From Diogma glabrata (Eukaryota; Arthropoda; Insecta; Diptera; Cylindrotomidae): a stretch of DNA of 64,000 nt. Positions within the stretch are counted from its first letter, which is position 1. The number at the start of each line of letters is the position of its first letter. The translations under genes and the position numbers were made by a program. The stretch lies in the NCBI GenBank assembly GCA_963693315.1, contig OY856188.1, positions 197,709,758-197,773,757 of the forward strand. The letters are read 5' to 3'. Under the pieces are notes generated by a model, which did not search any database, was not told the DNA's origin, and saw only the letters and a list, made by a program, of their open reading frames with translations. Below are positions 1-13,229 of this stretch, piece by piece.

Positions 1-34
<34 letters not shown>
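1..34. repeat. (AT)n microsatellite
   Basis: Pure alternating AT from the first base of the window to about base 34. It is cut by the window edge, so its full length is unknown. Confidence 0.95.
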
Positions 35-36
<2 letters not shown>

Positions 37-2317
37 AGAATTAGTTTTTATCAGGTTTTATTAGTTTTTGTTATCGGTTATTCTTCTATTTGTTTTTATA
101 TTTTCTTTATTTTTGCAAGTAAAATACTTTCACTATGTCGAGTTCTGTTGGTCGGAGGTCTCAATAACTACTGATATTAAAAACAATTATCACATGATAT
201 ATGTAATTGAAATGTTTTCAAATTATTTATTATTATAAGACTTGACAATATTTCATTAAATAACAAAACGATTAATTCTGCATATATTTATAAACATTTT
301 TTCTTTTCTTTCAAACCCATCATCACCATCACATTACCATCATTAATTTATCACTCTGGTTTCATCTTTAATTTTTTTCTTAGTTTTGCCTATAATTATT
401 GTCTTGTTTTATTATTGATAATGTTTACTTTCGTCTTTATCTTCATATTACAATAATTCTTATATTTTTATATTAACTAAAGGTGAGATGATTAATAGTT
501 GACTTCAGAGAAATAGTAAGATTTGGCATATATTTAAGTATTTGTAATCTAACCATGGTATAAAGTTGATTTTATGCCTTTGATAAAGATGACGGTGACG
601 ATGATAAGACTAATAATGGTGATTATTTTAATGGTTTGCTTTTATGTAATATAAAAAAATAAATTCCATGGGAAATTTATAACAAGTTTTCACATTTTAT
701 TTTATAAACTTTTTTTTCATGTCCGTTGTCTTCTTTCTCTCTATCTTAAGTTCAAGAAAAAAAAAAGATATGTTTAGCTAAGATCGATTTATATTGCACA
801 TTTTAAACAAACTCGTATCTATATGCACTTCAAAACCATTATTAAAACTAAATATTTACATATTCTGCTGTCATGAAAAAAAAAGAAAAAATATTGATTT
901 TTTGTTAACATTAAAAGTCTTCTCATGTCCAAGAAAACTAATATATGCTTCTTAAGCAAAAAAAAAACACTTTCAATTATCTGACTTTTTGTAAATGTTT
1001 TTTCTTCAGAACTACTACACAATTCTTTATCGTTTTATGTTTTGAAGAAACAACACAATACAATAAATAAACAAAAACTTGTTTCTGCGATTTTTTTTTT
1101 GAGTATTAAAGAATTTGTTGAAATCTTATATTGTATAAGTTGTTTAAACTGAAACAGTTACATTTTTTTACTTAATGAAATTAAAGAAAGAAACAGTTAT
1201 TCATATAGCTACTAAAAATCGAATATTTTTGAAAGTTAAAAAAATCCCAGCGGCAGGTATATCCGCTAGAAATAGGTAGATTTCGGGGTCAGACGGTTTT
1301 GTGTCCAAATAAAATTAGATAAGTCAGATTAGTTTAAATAAAAAATATAAGTAGAAACAGAATAATTCAAAAAAATTATCGAACCAAATTAAATACATTA
1401 TCCGAACTAACTCCATCAATGCAATTTCGGAACAGTTTTATTTAAGTTGGTTTAAACTACTTTTAATAACATATTAAATCCACCAAAGATCAAATGAACT
1501 ACGTCACAACTACAATTATACCATCACACATAATTTATAATCAAACATTATCAAACAATTTTATTTCAAAATCATCTTTTGTTGTTGTGTTTTTTTTGTT
1601 CTTATTTAATCTTTTTTCAAACGGTTACTTAGTAAAAAAAATAAAAACAAAAGAGATTTTGATAATTTTTCTATGGTATTAAATGGGTTGATATTTTTCT
1701 TGTAAGGGTTGCATTATAATGCTTATAAAAATGGAACCTTTTGGGTTAGAAAGCTGAAATTTTTTGAGGCTATAGTTGAAAAGTATGTTTAAAAGCTAAG
1801 ATGAATTTAAATAACATAAACTGAAACATGATGAAAGCATTGCCTTTTGCGTTTGTTTTCATTTCAACAGCCGTAGGGTCTCAACCGTTAAACTTAAACT
1901 ATTATTTTTGAAAATTTTGGAAAGATTTATATTTTAAGTACGTGAAAAAAAGTTTTCAAATATGAGCTTGGCCATTTCAGCTAGATCAAGGGCAGCAAAG
2001 TTTAGTAAATTTTTAAAACAGCTGATTTTTGAGGAACCTGAAACGCCAAAGTGGTCATCTGGATAAAAATGATAAAAAAGGGTTTAAATATTCAATATTT
2101 TTAAATTTTATTAAAATATTATTATTCAAACGGAAGTTATAGCGCCCTAGATTATTCGACTTTTTAGGCTTTAGCCGCTTAACCGGTACCCGGATATGGC
2201 CAGTTCACGAACTTGTCCAAGACATTATTTGCCGAAACATACACAGAAAATTATTTTGGTGTAGGTCGAAAAATGCGACTGTGAGAGTGCCGCTAAATTC
2301 CGTTATACCTCATATCG

Positions 2318-2318
<1 letters not shown>
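35..2318. other. AT-rich intergenic stretch, nothing recognised
   Basis: About 2.3 kb of A/T-rich sequence with homopolymer runs. The short ORFs in it (for example 819-1022 minus and 1494-1682 plus) are low-complexity, K/F/I-rich and resemble no family. A slightly less AT-rich patch at about 2130-2310 may be an old repeat, but it does not recur elsewhere in the window. Confidence 0.6.

Positions 2319-2408
<90 letters not shown>
2319..2408. repeat. (TA)n microsatellite
   Basis: About 90 bp of uninterrupted TA dinucleotides, followed by a short T run. Confidence 0.97.
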
Positions 2409-2413
<5 letters not shown>

Positions 2414-2587
2414 TTTTTTTTTGTTTTTCCATCTCCGCTTATCACAAATAGTCGTTTGGCATCAAAATTTTTCCGAAATTCCGAGATGAAGCCCTTTGCA
2501 ATAGGTAGATTTTTATATGAAATCTACCTAAAAATGGTTCCGTTTATGTATCAACTACAACTTTATACGATTGAAAAAAACGTTTTA

Positions 2588-2862
2588 AACGCTGCAGGTA
2601 AACGATCTTTCTACTTAATTAAACATCTTCTTGAATAACCGTACGCGTCAGATCACACCAAACTTAAGTTATACAATTTATTGCTTAGATGGGCGATGAT
2701 GCATGGGTCACAAACGTGGACTCTAATACAAACCGACGAATCACATTTATCTGTGATTAAGCGTAAAATCCTATACTACATTATTGGTGCACTTAAGACA
2801 GAGGATGGAGAAGGGTATAGTGCCCGTTATAACTTTGAAATCAGGTACATCTTTGAGGGTCG
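2588..2862 (+). pseudogene. LINE-A C-terminal fragment
   Basis: A fragment of the same non-LTR retrotransposon family found at 10.2-12.7 kb. Nucleotides 2588-2862 align by eye with about 12133-12400. The translation keeps the conserved GSQTWTL stretch, the DESHLSV stretch and the RYNFEI stretch of the segment after the reverse transcriptase. A stop breaks the frame around 2636. The match ends exactly where the GA tract begins, so the tract either interrupts the copy or replaced its 3' part. It has no function of its own. The family assignment is firm; the borders are approximate. Confidence 0.8.
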
Positions 2863-2869
2863 TGAGAAA

Positions 2870-4490
<1,621 letters not shown>

Positions 4491-6528
4491 ATTACTAGCA
4501 GGACCCGGCGTGCTTTGCTACGCTTATAAATAAAGTTTTTGCGCAGACATTTTGTTGACGTAGTAGTATAGCTTGTAAATGTCTTCACGCTATATGTATT
4601 TGCTGCGTTTTCTGTTATAAAGATAATGTCTCTTCTTGAAACTCTTTTATGTGTACTCCTAATTAACTATTAGTTCCAACTTCCTAGTAGTATAGTTTGA
4701 AGTTTGTTTGTTCCTTAATATAATCCATAAAATATTTCCGTTTGTTGTAATATTTACAATCTTGATATTAATGTATCTCACTCTCCGATTACTAAATAAT
4801 TTAAATGACCTTTATTTTAATATAACTTTTATTTATTTTATTTCCCCAAAACTATAAAGTTTCTCAAACTTATTGATTGTAAATCAATGAAAAACATACA
4901 TTTATTTAATACTGTTAGAGATACACTTAATAACGTTTTATAAAATGTGAATAACATATATTGCTATACAAACATCAAGAAATGTGTTTGAGTTCAACCA
5001 AAACAATTTACAATTATATTTTTTACATAAAAAATTATTAAAGAAAACTTGTTGCGATTAAATGATAAATCTTAATCATGGTACAGAAAAAAACAAAACT
5101 TTTTTTTAGTTTTTAGAAAAATGAGAAGTTTTTTTAATTCAGGAAAAACTATATGAGCAATTTCACGAAGATTCAACAACGTTTTGACTTGACCCCTTTT
5201 AATTTTGATTATTTTTTGTTTATAGATAGTCTTTGATAAATAAAAAATACAAGTTCTCTTAGAATTTTTTTTTTCGACCAGGGGTCTTCACAGGGTGCCC
5301 CTCAATTTTTGTTATTTTGTGATGTGAGTGCATTTTGACGAGCGATTGTAGAAAAACTGCTCAATCGATTTTCATAAATGATATGTCGTTGAATAGGTAT
5401 TAGAACAAAGTTTTTAAAAATGTACACTGTTAATTTTTTGAAATAATTTTTAACGGTGTAACATAAGAAAAAAATGGTGTAATTGAAAAAAAAGATGGCA
5501 TAGCCTTTTTTTTTTTTTTTTTAAACTAAATTGAAGCTTATTTTATATATAAGCACTTGTGAAAGTTTAGGACTAGCTATATTTTTCGTTTTAGAGATAA
5601 AATTCGTTGTGCATATGACTGTCGGGAATCAGTTTTTTTTGTTCTGAAGGAAAATTATAAAAATGGCGATTTTTCGATTCAGATTTTTTTTTTATGTTAA
5701 ATATCAAATATTTTATTATTAAATGAACTGTTTAAAAAGCAATTTCAGTCAAGTTCAGCAAAATTTTACGACATTTTGACTCGACCCTTTTTAATTTGGT
5801 TTATTTGGTCTATATTTAAAAAATTCAACTTGAAGCCGTATTTTTCATTTATCAAAGGCTATCTATAAACTAAAAATGACTATAAAAACTTGACTATAAA
5901 ATAAGCTTCAATTTAGTTTAAAAAAAAAAAAAAAAAAAAGGCTATGCCATCTTTTTTTCAATTACACCATTTTTTTCTTATGTTACACCGTTAAAAATTA
6001 TTTCAAAAAATTAACAGTGTACATTTTTAAAAACTTTGTTCTAATACCTATTCAACGACATATCATTTTTGAAAATCGATTGAGTAGTTTTTCTACAATC
6101 GCTCGTCAAAATGCACTCACATCACAAAATAACAAAAATTGAGGGGCACCCTGTGAAGACCCCTGGTCGAAAAAAAAAATTCTAAGAGAACTTGTATTTT
6201 TGATTTATCAAAGACTATCTATAAACAAAAAATAATCAAAATTAAAAGGGGTCAAGTCAAAACGTTGTTGAATCTTCGTGAAATTGCTCATATTTATATT
6301 TTATTTTGTTTTTTATAATCAACGAAAAAATCATTGCATACTAAATTGAACTTTTTAAATTTTTAATTTAGATGTTCGCCACAGTAGCAATGATTTCAAA
6401 AAGTGGTAATGAGAAATGATAGCGTAATTTTAATTTTTCTTTTTAAAAGTGTGAATCAGCATTCTAGCTGATCAGTTCGAATATATATAAAATTAGCGAT
6501 CTGCCAATATGTTTTCAAGTAAGCAATA
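4491..6528 (+). mobile_element. Dispersed repeat (family P), opened by insertions
   Basis: The head at 4491-4563, beginning ATTACTAGCAGGACCCGG and running through a TTGTTGACGTAG motif, matches the head of the palindromic copy at 28932-29379. The next part of that copy, starting AGCAATGATTTCAAAAAG, reappears at 6381-6528. The two parts are contiguous at 29 kb and about 1.8 kb apart here. Either this copy took insertions, including the palindrome at 5151-6293, or the 29-kb copy is a deletion derivative. No coding capacity is visible. Repeats starting with a GGCGTGCTTCGCTACGC-type word are familiar as dispersed arthropod repeats, but I cannot assign a class. Confidence 0.6.
5151..6293. repeat. 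Large palindrome, arms about 400 bp
   Basis: Left arm 5151-5547 and right arm 5895-6293 are almost perfect reverse complements, including the CACAGGGTGCCCCTC word and a GGTGTAAC(A)TAAG-type word. Poly-T at about 5505 faces poly-A at about 5920. The 347-bp spacer holds a third, diverged partial copy of the arm's outer end (about 5738-5875). The near identity of the arms suggests a recent inverted duplication or a foldback element. No gene is present. Confidence 0.9.
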
Positions 6529-6944
6529 AAACAATTTAAATGACTTTTTGAATCAGTAGAGATGTGTCATCTCTATATAAAACATTATACAGAACAAAAA
6601 TAAATTCACAAATGTTCACAGTGCTCATGCATTGTATTTGTTTCCGACACGAAACACACAAAAACTGTCCTAAAGAAGTTTTTCTGAGAGAAAATGAAAA
6701 ATGCAAAATTCAAGTGAATTACAATAATTACTTTGGTCTTAACCACTCACAAAATCTCAGAAAATTTTATTTTTTACACTAAATAGTGTAAAAGTTTGGT
6801 TTATTTAACATTATACCCGTCGCATATTGCCGTTACCTCATAAGAAAGAAAATTCGAAAAAACTTGTTATGATAACATTCAATTTACATTGTGTCACTTT
6901 TATTGCAGCTTATTTATTTTAATACGGAAAGAATTTCAAAATGT

Positions 6945-7290
6945 CAATTTAATTCTGTTTATTTATTCGAGGACAGCTTGTGGGAACACTTTATTTTTTG
7001 TTTAAATCAGAAGGTTTTCCTAACGCGTTAGCCACATATAGTGTCAGAAGCATGCTGAGAAACACGGATTCTCCAAATCTAGTCCACTTACTTGCAGTTA
7101 CTGTCCTTGTGCTTTATTGATGGTCATTGCAATAGTTGCACTGGAGACTAAAAGTTTGAATTCAAATGCCATATCTGTTGGGACCATTGGAATACGTGGT
7201 AACACTACATCTTCCCCTTCGAAGTTTCCATTCAAAATTGTAGCTTCAATGACATTGTTCATCGTCTTTTTCACCGAAAAGTTCAAAAAA
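6945..7290 (-). pseudogene. Helitron-type (PIF1-like) helicase C-terminal fragment
   Basis: On the minus strand the translation contains NNVIEATILNG, the LPRIPMVPTD stretch, FEFKLL and TINKAQGQ. These are characteristic of the C-terminal helicase part of Helitron Rep/Hel proteins and related PIF1-like helicases. Below 7098 the match continues with GLDLENPCFS and TKNKVFPQA-like residues, but several in-frame stops occur, and the region between FEFKLL and the TINKAQGQ box is shortened. This is a decayed remnant of a rolling-circle transposon or a captured PIF1 fragment. No Rep HUH domain or Helitron terminus was found nearby. Confidence 0.78.
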
Positions 7291-7325
7291 ATTTGTGCAA
7301 TTTCAAAGTATTTCACATATTTTGA

Positions 7326-7380
7326 ATTACAATATGTGCCACAACAACACACAAAAACCTTTTAAGACCTAAGTTCCACA
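7326..7380 (-). repeat. 3'-end fragment of LINE-B
   Basis: The plus-strand segment with TATGTGCCACAACAACAC and CCTTTTAAGACCTA closely matches 23080-23135, which is the 3' end of the LINE-B coding/UTR region. It lies next to a copy of repeat R1, so the pair resembles an internally deleted LINE-B. Confidence 0.65.
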
Positions 7381-7485
7381 ATATCATGCTTTTGAAGACG
7401 GAGATGAACGAAAATTTCTTTTTTTTCGGCTTTTTATATTCTTTTTAAGGAATGGAAAATTAAATAAATCCTTTCACATAATAAT

Positions 7486-7915
7486 GTACGACATAGGGCA
7501 ATATTTCATGATAGGATGGAGGAAATAAAAATAAAATACTTTTTTTTTCAAATTTGCAGGAAAGCAAAGCTAAAATTGGGTTACTAATTATCCTAATGCT
7601 AGAGGCATATACCAATGTCATGTAACGCATTGTTTTCCTCAATCCAGCATATATGACACACATTGTAATTCCTTTAGTACCCAAAACACATTTAATTTAA
7701 AAAAAAAGCGTGTCATCGTCAAAGAACATTTCATAACTAAGACTAAAGGTCCTATCGTTGATTGAAAAAAGTTCATTCGCTAGCACCCCCAAAATATCCC
7801 TCATCCACTTATATCGGTGACATCTTACTGCCATTGCCAGTGGTATACAATATCTCACGTTAACTGATTTGCCGATAGAAGGTACTAAAGTGCGCGGGGT
7901 TGTCACACCCATAGT
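7486..7915 (-). repeat. Repeat R1, copy 1
   Basis: One of four copies in this window (also 12716-13105, 26217-26640 and 33480-33676). They share a terminus reading CCAATATTTCATGATA and a conserved centre around ATTGCCAGTGGTAT. On the minus strand this copy keeps a degraded frame with PRTLVPSIG and YCIPLAMA, and the same stretches can be recognised in the other copies. It may be the 5' region of LINE-B (see 26217-26640), but that is inference. Confidence 0.7.
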
Positions 7916-8489
7916 CCAAAATTTTAAATTTTACTTATGTTCCTGCGGGCGGGAAGATATATTAAATTCATTGATATTAATGCATTGTTACCGTTTGCAA
8001 ATCACTATTGCAAACGTGTGGCCGACTAAGTGCGACAATTTTAATTAGTTTGTTCATCATGATTGCTATCCGTGTTTGATTATACATAAGCTATGCTTCT
8101 TTGTATAGTATATTTGTGCGAATTTCATTTCGTAATTTTGAGCTTTAAATGGATATAATTGATGTTATCAACTATCTTCACTTAGTTTTAGAAACATGTA
8201 TTACATACAATTACAAACCAACAACATATTTGGTGTAGATGAAAAAATTTTTATAACCATGATTTTAACACTTCCAATATATATAATTTTGATATACAAA
8301 TGTAATTGTTGGTCAGATTATACTTTCATTTTTCAATTTCATAAAATTATGTTCAACGTAAAAAACATTGATCAAAGCAAGCCAAGTTTATAAAACGATA
8401 TTTAAATAAACCCCCAATTAAATTAATTATCAACATTTAGGCCAAACCCCTTAAGATAAATATAAGAGCCCTGGGGTTCCATTTATATA
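7916..8489. other. AT-rich stretch, nothing recognised
   Basis: Short AT-rich spacer. The 65-residue ORF at 8196-8393 looks random: I/F/N-rich, with no motif and no homologous reading frame elsewhere in the window. Confidence 0.5.
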
Positions 8490-9145
8490 TATAATATATA
8501 GCCTAAGTTCATCTGGCATAATATACCTTTCAAATAGTGAAAGAATTTTTCAAATAGGTGCAGTGGTTTCGGAGGAGTGGGTGGACTCTCGCACCCTTGG
8601 TGCGAAATTCCTCTCTTAAGATCGAATCTCGCACCCAGTGCGAAATTCTACTTTAAGGGTAGAAACTCACACCGGTGCGAAAGTCACTTCATTAGTGGAA
8701 TCTCGCACCGGAGGAATCTTGCACTAGTGGAATTCCGCACCCCCAGAAACTCGAAATAACAAGGTGGAATTTCGCACCGTGCGAAATTCCACCTTGTTAT
8801 TTCGAGTTTCTGGGGGTGCGAAATTCCACTAGTGCGAGCGTTTCACAAAGGATTTTAAGTGCGAGATTCCACCGGTGCGAGATTCCACTAATGAAGTGAT
8901 TTTCGCACGGGTGCGAGTTTCTACCCTTAAAGTAGAACTTCGCACTGGGTGCGAGATTCCATCTTAAGAGAGGAATTTCGCACCAAGGGTGCGAGAGTCC
9001 ACCCAATCAAAGGAATCTCGTACCGATGCGAAATTCCACTTTAAGAGTGGAATCTCGCACCGGTGTGAAATTCCTTTCCTCCGTTTCGGAGATTACCAAA
9101 TACGGACAAACAAACAAACATTCATTTTTATATATATATAGATTT
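8490..9145 (+). mobile_element. SINE/LINE-like repeat tail split by a foldback
   Basis: Sequence before 8575 (GTGAAAGAATTTTTCAAAT, then CAGTGGTTTCGGAG) and after 9082 (GTTTCGGAGATTACC, repeated ACAAACAAAC, then TATATATATAGAT) joins into one continuous repeat tail. Tails of this shape are, from general knowledge, very common in arthropod dispersed repeats. The foldback at 8575-9082 interrupts it. Confidence 0.7.
8575..9082. mobile_element. Foldback element built from GTGCGAAATTCC words
   Basis: A near-complete palindrome centred on about 8778. The left arm (about 8577-8777) and right arm (about 8779-9003) are reverse complements apart from a ~23-bp extra segment in the right arm. Both arms consist of an iterated word of about 12-17 bp, GGTGCGAAATTCCAC, and its reverse complement. 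The flanks carry a 9-bp direct repeat, GTTTCGGAG, at 8566-8574 and 9083-9091, consistent with a target-site duplication. It encodes nothing: the two ORFs across it are mirror images of one another. The transposase class is unknown. Confidence 0.85.
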
Positions 9146-10239
9146 TTATAAAATAAATATATAATTCGGATTGCTGCTTCATCAGTTCTTTTTCTTAACT
9201 ATCCTATAATGAACACTAGGATTGCTAGTGATATCAATAACAGGAAGCAATTGGAGGATTGCGTGCCTAGAAAGGTTTTGTTCCATCGAGCTTCAGTCAT
9301 GTGTGTCCGAGAAGTAATTTCACCCAGTTTATTACAAATAATCAGATATGCACGCAAATGAGACTGTGCAAACGGAATTAAATAAGCGAAAACAAAGAGC
9401 AGGGACACCAACAGCCGAAGAAACCGAGATAAACTGTTATGATGATGTATGTTATCAGTCGCGACTGTGTTTATTTACATTCTTTTTTTTTCAATCATAT
9501 TATTCGTAATTGGTGAAAACATGGAATACGCATCGGTTTCGATGTTTTCATTAATGATAAATACAAGAATCTCACTCGAGATTTATTGAGTTGTCATCCA
9601 AATTTTCTGTTATGTAGAACACACATGATTTTTTTTTAATTCACGTTTGATTGTTAATTTAATATAATTAGTTCAAAATAGTGTAATTGTTTTCTTGCTA
9701 GTTAGTGATTAGTGAATATAACTTGGATGAGTTATAAATAGTGGTTTGTCAATTATTTCCCTAGTGAATTTGATATAAAATTTAACATGTGTGAATTCTT
9801 AAAAGAAAAATAACATAACCAAAAAGAAAAAGAATTTATGTAAACGTCCGTGTAACTTAAAAACTAAACGGTTTTTGTTCATATAATTGTTCCTGTTTTC
9901 TACGTAAATAATTTTAAGTAAACAAGTCGTTTAAGTGGGTCATAGTGCTCCAAAAAATTTGATGTGCATAGATGAAATTTGTTCGCCAATTCGCCACGTG
10001 AATTCGCCAATTCACAGCGAATTGGCGCCTTACAACCAATGCGACTCAAGCGTCTGTTCTCCATGTCAGGGGCGGCTTGGAGTGGGCGTCTGTCTTGAAT
10101 CAAGCGACTCGCTATATAAACGTGTAAAAAGGATGTTTTTGGTGACCTTAATATGCAGAACGGACCCATTCACGACAATTTGGGTTGGGCCTAAGGTTAA
10201 TACCCTAACCACGGAAAAAAACTAATATGTTAAATTTGG
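9146..10239. other. Non-coding stretch upstream of LINE-A
   Basis: Mostly AT-rich. A minus-strand frame at 9199-9411 has two hydrophobic ends but no ATG in frame, so I do not call it. From about 9900 the base composition is more even and holds a small inverted repeat (9993-10028, GCCAATTC/GAATTGGC) and a TATATAAAC word at 10111. This could be the 5' untranslated part of LINE-A. Confidence 0.4.
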
Positions 10240-10255
10240 TTATCAGAAAGAGAAT

Positions 10256-11682
10256 AACAGACCGGGACACAACAACAGAATTTTACCTGGACGTGAAAAA
10301 GAACCAGACTACCGGATCGGAACCTGGAACGTGCGCAGCCTGGGCGCTCCTGATGCTCTTATAAGTCTAGAAACAGAGGCTGAGAGGTATAGGATGGATA
10401 TTATTGCTCTACAAGAAATTAGACAGCCAATAATTGGAAAACAAGATTTGGATAGTCACTCTCTATACTGTAGTGGTCATCCTTCTCGAAGAGAACTTGG
10501 AACTAGCTTTCTTGTTGGTGCACGCATACAAGAAGCCGTGACGAAATTCATCCCGGTCAGTGAGAGGATCTGCTACCTACGTGTACGTGGTAATATAACA
10601 ATATTTCTCTTATTGCCGTGCATGCACCTACTGAAGCTAAGGATACTTTCTACATAGCACTGGAAGAGGTTATGAAACAAACACCAACACGCGACTTCAT
10701 TATGGTTCTTGGTGACTTTAATGGACAGGTTGGAAGAGATATCTCTTATGGAAATGTGGTGGGTCCCAACAGCCTGCATTTGAATTCGAATGATAATGGT
10801 GAGAGAATGACTGAGTTTGCATTATCAAATAATTTGAGAATTGCCAGTACGTTCTTTGCGCATCGATCGATTCATAAACAGACTTGGGTCTCACAGAATG
10901 GAAACACTCGAAATCAAATTGATCACGTTCTAGTAACAACACGTTTCTTTTCGAGCGTTCTGGATGTGCGATCCTTTAGAGGTGCATAAATTGGAAGTGA
11001 CCACTTCCTTGTATATGCAACGATAAGGTTCCACTTCCCAAATCCAGGCATTCCAAAATTCAATCAACGGATACGTTTTAACATCTCATCATCAAAGAAT
11101 GCTGAAACAGAAGAGAGATATCAAATCCATATTGCCGAAACATTGGAGAAATCAGAAACCATTAATGGAGACGTCGATAAGTCACGGTATTTGCTCAACG
11201 ATGCTGTTTTAAGCGCTGCTGAGGGAATACTTGGACGACCACAGAACCACTCCCAGAAGCCATGGATGGATCAAGCATGCCTTGATGCTATTCAATACAA
11301 AAGAGATTGCTATCTGAAGTGTCTACAAGGACGCAACACCAGGTCTACGAAGGAGAACTATAAACTGGCAAGACAAGCCGTTACAAAGCTATGTAGACGA
11401 ACGAAGAGAGAATGGTGGAAGAGACAGTGTGAGGAGATTGAAAGCTTCAATAAGGAACATCAATCGCGTAACTTCTTTCAACAGGTTAAAACCTTAAAGA
11501 AGGGCCCTCAAACTAGATCGACTGCTATTCAAAACGAAGATGGGAAGCTACACGTAGATCTTAAAAATATTTTAGATACTTGGGCCGCTTATTTTGAGAA
11601 TCTTCCCAACTTAAGTGACCAGCAACAAGTCGGGCGACGAGCAAAGCTTATCCTGGTAAACTGGTATCACTATGCAAAATGA
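10256..11682 (+). pseudogene. LINE-A endonuclease (EEP) domain and linker, frameshifted
   Basis: Apurinic-type endonuclease that would nick target DNA. Visible motifs in order are TWNVRSL (10322-10342), the catalytic-Glu motif ALQEIR (about 10409), GDFNGQVGRD (about 10711) and SDHFLV (about 10997). One frameshift lies between 10590 and 10620, and a stop (10987-10989) precedes the SDH motif. A basic linker follows to about 11640. At about 11634-11640 the reading jumps directly from the linker into the middle of the RT palm (PGKLVSLCK). An RT needs its fingers and first catalytic Asp between these points, so several hundred bases are missing. This copy cannot make an active enzyme. Confidence 0.85.
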
Positions 11683-12680
11683 CAGTACAGAACTCTCAAT
11701 GCTGTGTACGAGTAGAGAACGAAATATCAAAGTTTTTTAAAGTCGACTCCGGTTTAAGACAATGTGATGCTATCTCTCCGATACTCTTTAATCCAGCCTT
11801 GGAATATGTGTGCCGTCAATAGCAACTAGCGACTAATAACAATATCTGATCAATAAACTCAGCACAGATGATTGCTTACGCTGATGATGTTGTCATCCTC
11901 GGCCGAAGTGAAGCTGTTATGAGTGAGACTTTCAAGTCGCTTGAGAGTGGTGCTAGAAAAATTGGTCTGCAAATTAACTACAATAAAACCAAACATATGA
12001 ATGTTTCAAGAGAGGCTGAGAAGAAAGATTTGATGTGCGGCGATGAACGAATTGAGGGAGTTGAATCTTTTAAATATTTGGGATCAATGCTTGACTCAAA
12101 CAACAGCATACTTACAGATATAAAAGCTTGAATCGCTGCAGGCAAACGAACTTTCTACTTAATTAAACCTCTCCTTGGATCACCGTATGTATCAACTAAC
12201 ACCAAGCTCAAGTTATACCAGACATTGATTAGACCGGTTGTGATGTATGGGTCACAAACGTGGACCCTTACACAAAATGACGAATCGCATTTATCTGTAT
12301 TTGAGCGTAAGATCCTACGGTACATTTTTGGTCCACTTAAGACAGACGATGGAGAGTATAGAACCCGATATAACTTTGAGATCAGAGACCTTCTTGAGGG
12401 TCCCGATATAATAGGTTGTATCCATTATAATAAGATTGCTTTGTTTGGGCATGTTCTACGAGCCAATTCATAGTCTGGAATGATTAGAAAAATGTACGTT
12501 AGTACCCCAGGGAGTGGGCGACCGCGAGGTAGACCACGACTACAATGGGAGACTGACGTAATAAACGACCTTAAAAAAATCGGCCGCCATGGTAATTATG
12601 TCGCTGTTGCGAATGACCGTGGTAAATATTCAAAGCTGATTAGCCTGGCAACGCTCCTACATGGAGCACGAACGCCGTAA
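11640..12680 (+). pseudogene. LINE-A reverse transcriptase palm remnant and C-terminal region
   Basis: The translation from about 11640 gives VRVENEISKFF, SGLRQCDAISPILF (the RQGDxLSPxLF motif with Gly changed to Cys), then two stops before 11868. It resumes with AYADDVVIL, the catalytic metal-binding motif. After that come the thumb, a VMYGSQTWTL segment, and RGRPRLQWETDV, the usual C-terminal word of this LINE group. Stops at 12129 and 12471 break the frame. The first RT catalytic Asp is absent because of the upstream deletion. Confidence 0.85.
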
Positions 12681-12715
12681 AAAAAAATAACTAAACAATA
12701 AACCGTACAACCTAT

Positions 12716-13105
12716 AACATATGACTTAGGCCAATACTTCAGGATAGGATAGAAAAAATAAAAAAATAAAAGGTAAACAGCAAATTCGTTTTAACAATTG
12801 CATGAACAAAACTAAAATGTGGTTGCCAATAATCCAGCTAGTGGCATATTCCTTGATCATGCGACGCACTTCCTCAATGATTAAAGCCCATAGAAAGAGT
12901 TATATGAAGGCTCGATTCTTCGAGTAAGCAATAACGTGGCATCATCAAGGAATACTTCATTGCTAAGATTGAGGGTGCTACCGTTGACTGAATAGAGTTC
13001 ATCCACCAGTACCCGTAAGACATCACCTTGACTAGTGATATCTCACTGTATTGCCAGTGGTATATGATATCTCACGTTAGCTCGTATAACAATAACGTAC
13101 CCGTA
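12716..13105 (-). repeat. Repeat R1, copy 2
   Basis: Matches copies 1 and 3 from the shared terminus (CCAATACTTCAGGATA here) through ATTGCCAGTGGTAT and ATATCTCACGTTAGCTC. The minus-strand translation retains NVRYHIPLAI and SVNGSTLNLSNEVF, with at least one stop and one frameshift. It starts within about 40 bp of the LINE-A 3' end, so one element probably inserted beside the other. Confidence 0.7.
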
Positions 13106-13147
13106 GAACAAAAATAAAAAAATTTACAAATAAAAAAATTAATCCCT

Positions 13148-13226
13148 CCATCAACAATCACCCGTGCTGGTGCAACATTATTTCATTTTATATTTGAATC
13201 AACAATCGCCTGTGCTGGTGCAACAG
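13148..13226. repeat. Two ~28-bp direct repeats
   Basis: TCAACAATCACCCGTGCTGG with following TGCAACA occurs at about 13150-13177, and again with two substitutions at about 13198-13225. They may be a duplicated repeat edge or a target duplication of a small insertion. Confidence 0.7.
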
Positions 13227-13229
13227 TTT

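Larger units (their letters stand above)
10240..12690 (+). mobile_element. LINE-A: APE-type non-LTR retrotransposon, internally deleted
   Basis: A non-LTR element read on the plus strand: endonuclease domain, linker, partial reverse transcriptase and a C-terminal region, ending near 12680 with a short A run. The first readable residues (from about 10237) are not preceded by a Met, so the start is lost or unclear. A second fragment lies at 2588-2862. No target-site duplication was identified. The encoded type is often annotated as craniofacial development protein 2-like in automatic arthropod annotations; the biology is LINE retrotransposition. Confidence 0.85.

Noticed and set aside
8577..9006. 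Two similar small proteins on opposite strands (8577-8759 plus and 8797-9006 minus)
   Set aside because: They are the two arms of one palindrome, so the similarity follows from the inverted repeat.
9199..9411. Minus-strand frame with a signal-like start and a hydrophobic, GPI-like end
   Set aside because: There is no ATG in frame back to the upstream stop, only two cysteines, and no recognisable family. Hydrophobic ends are common by chance in AT-rich DNA.
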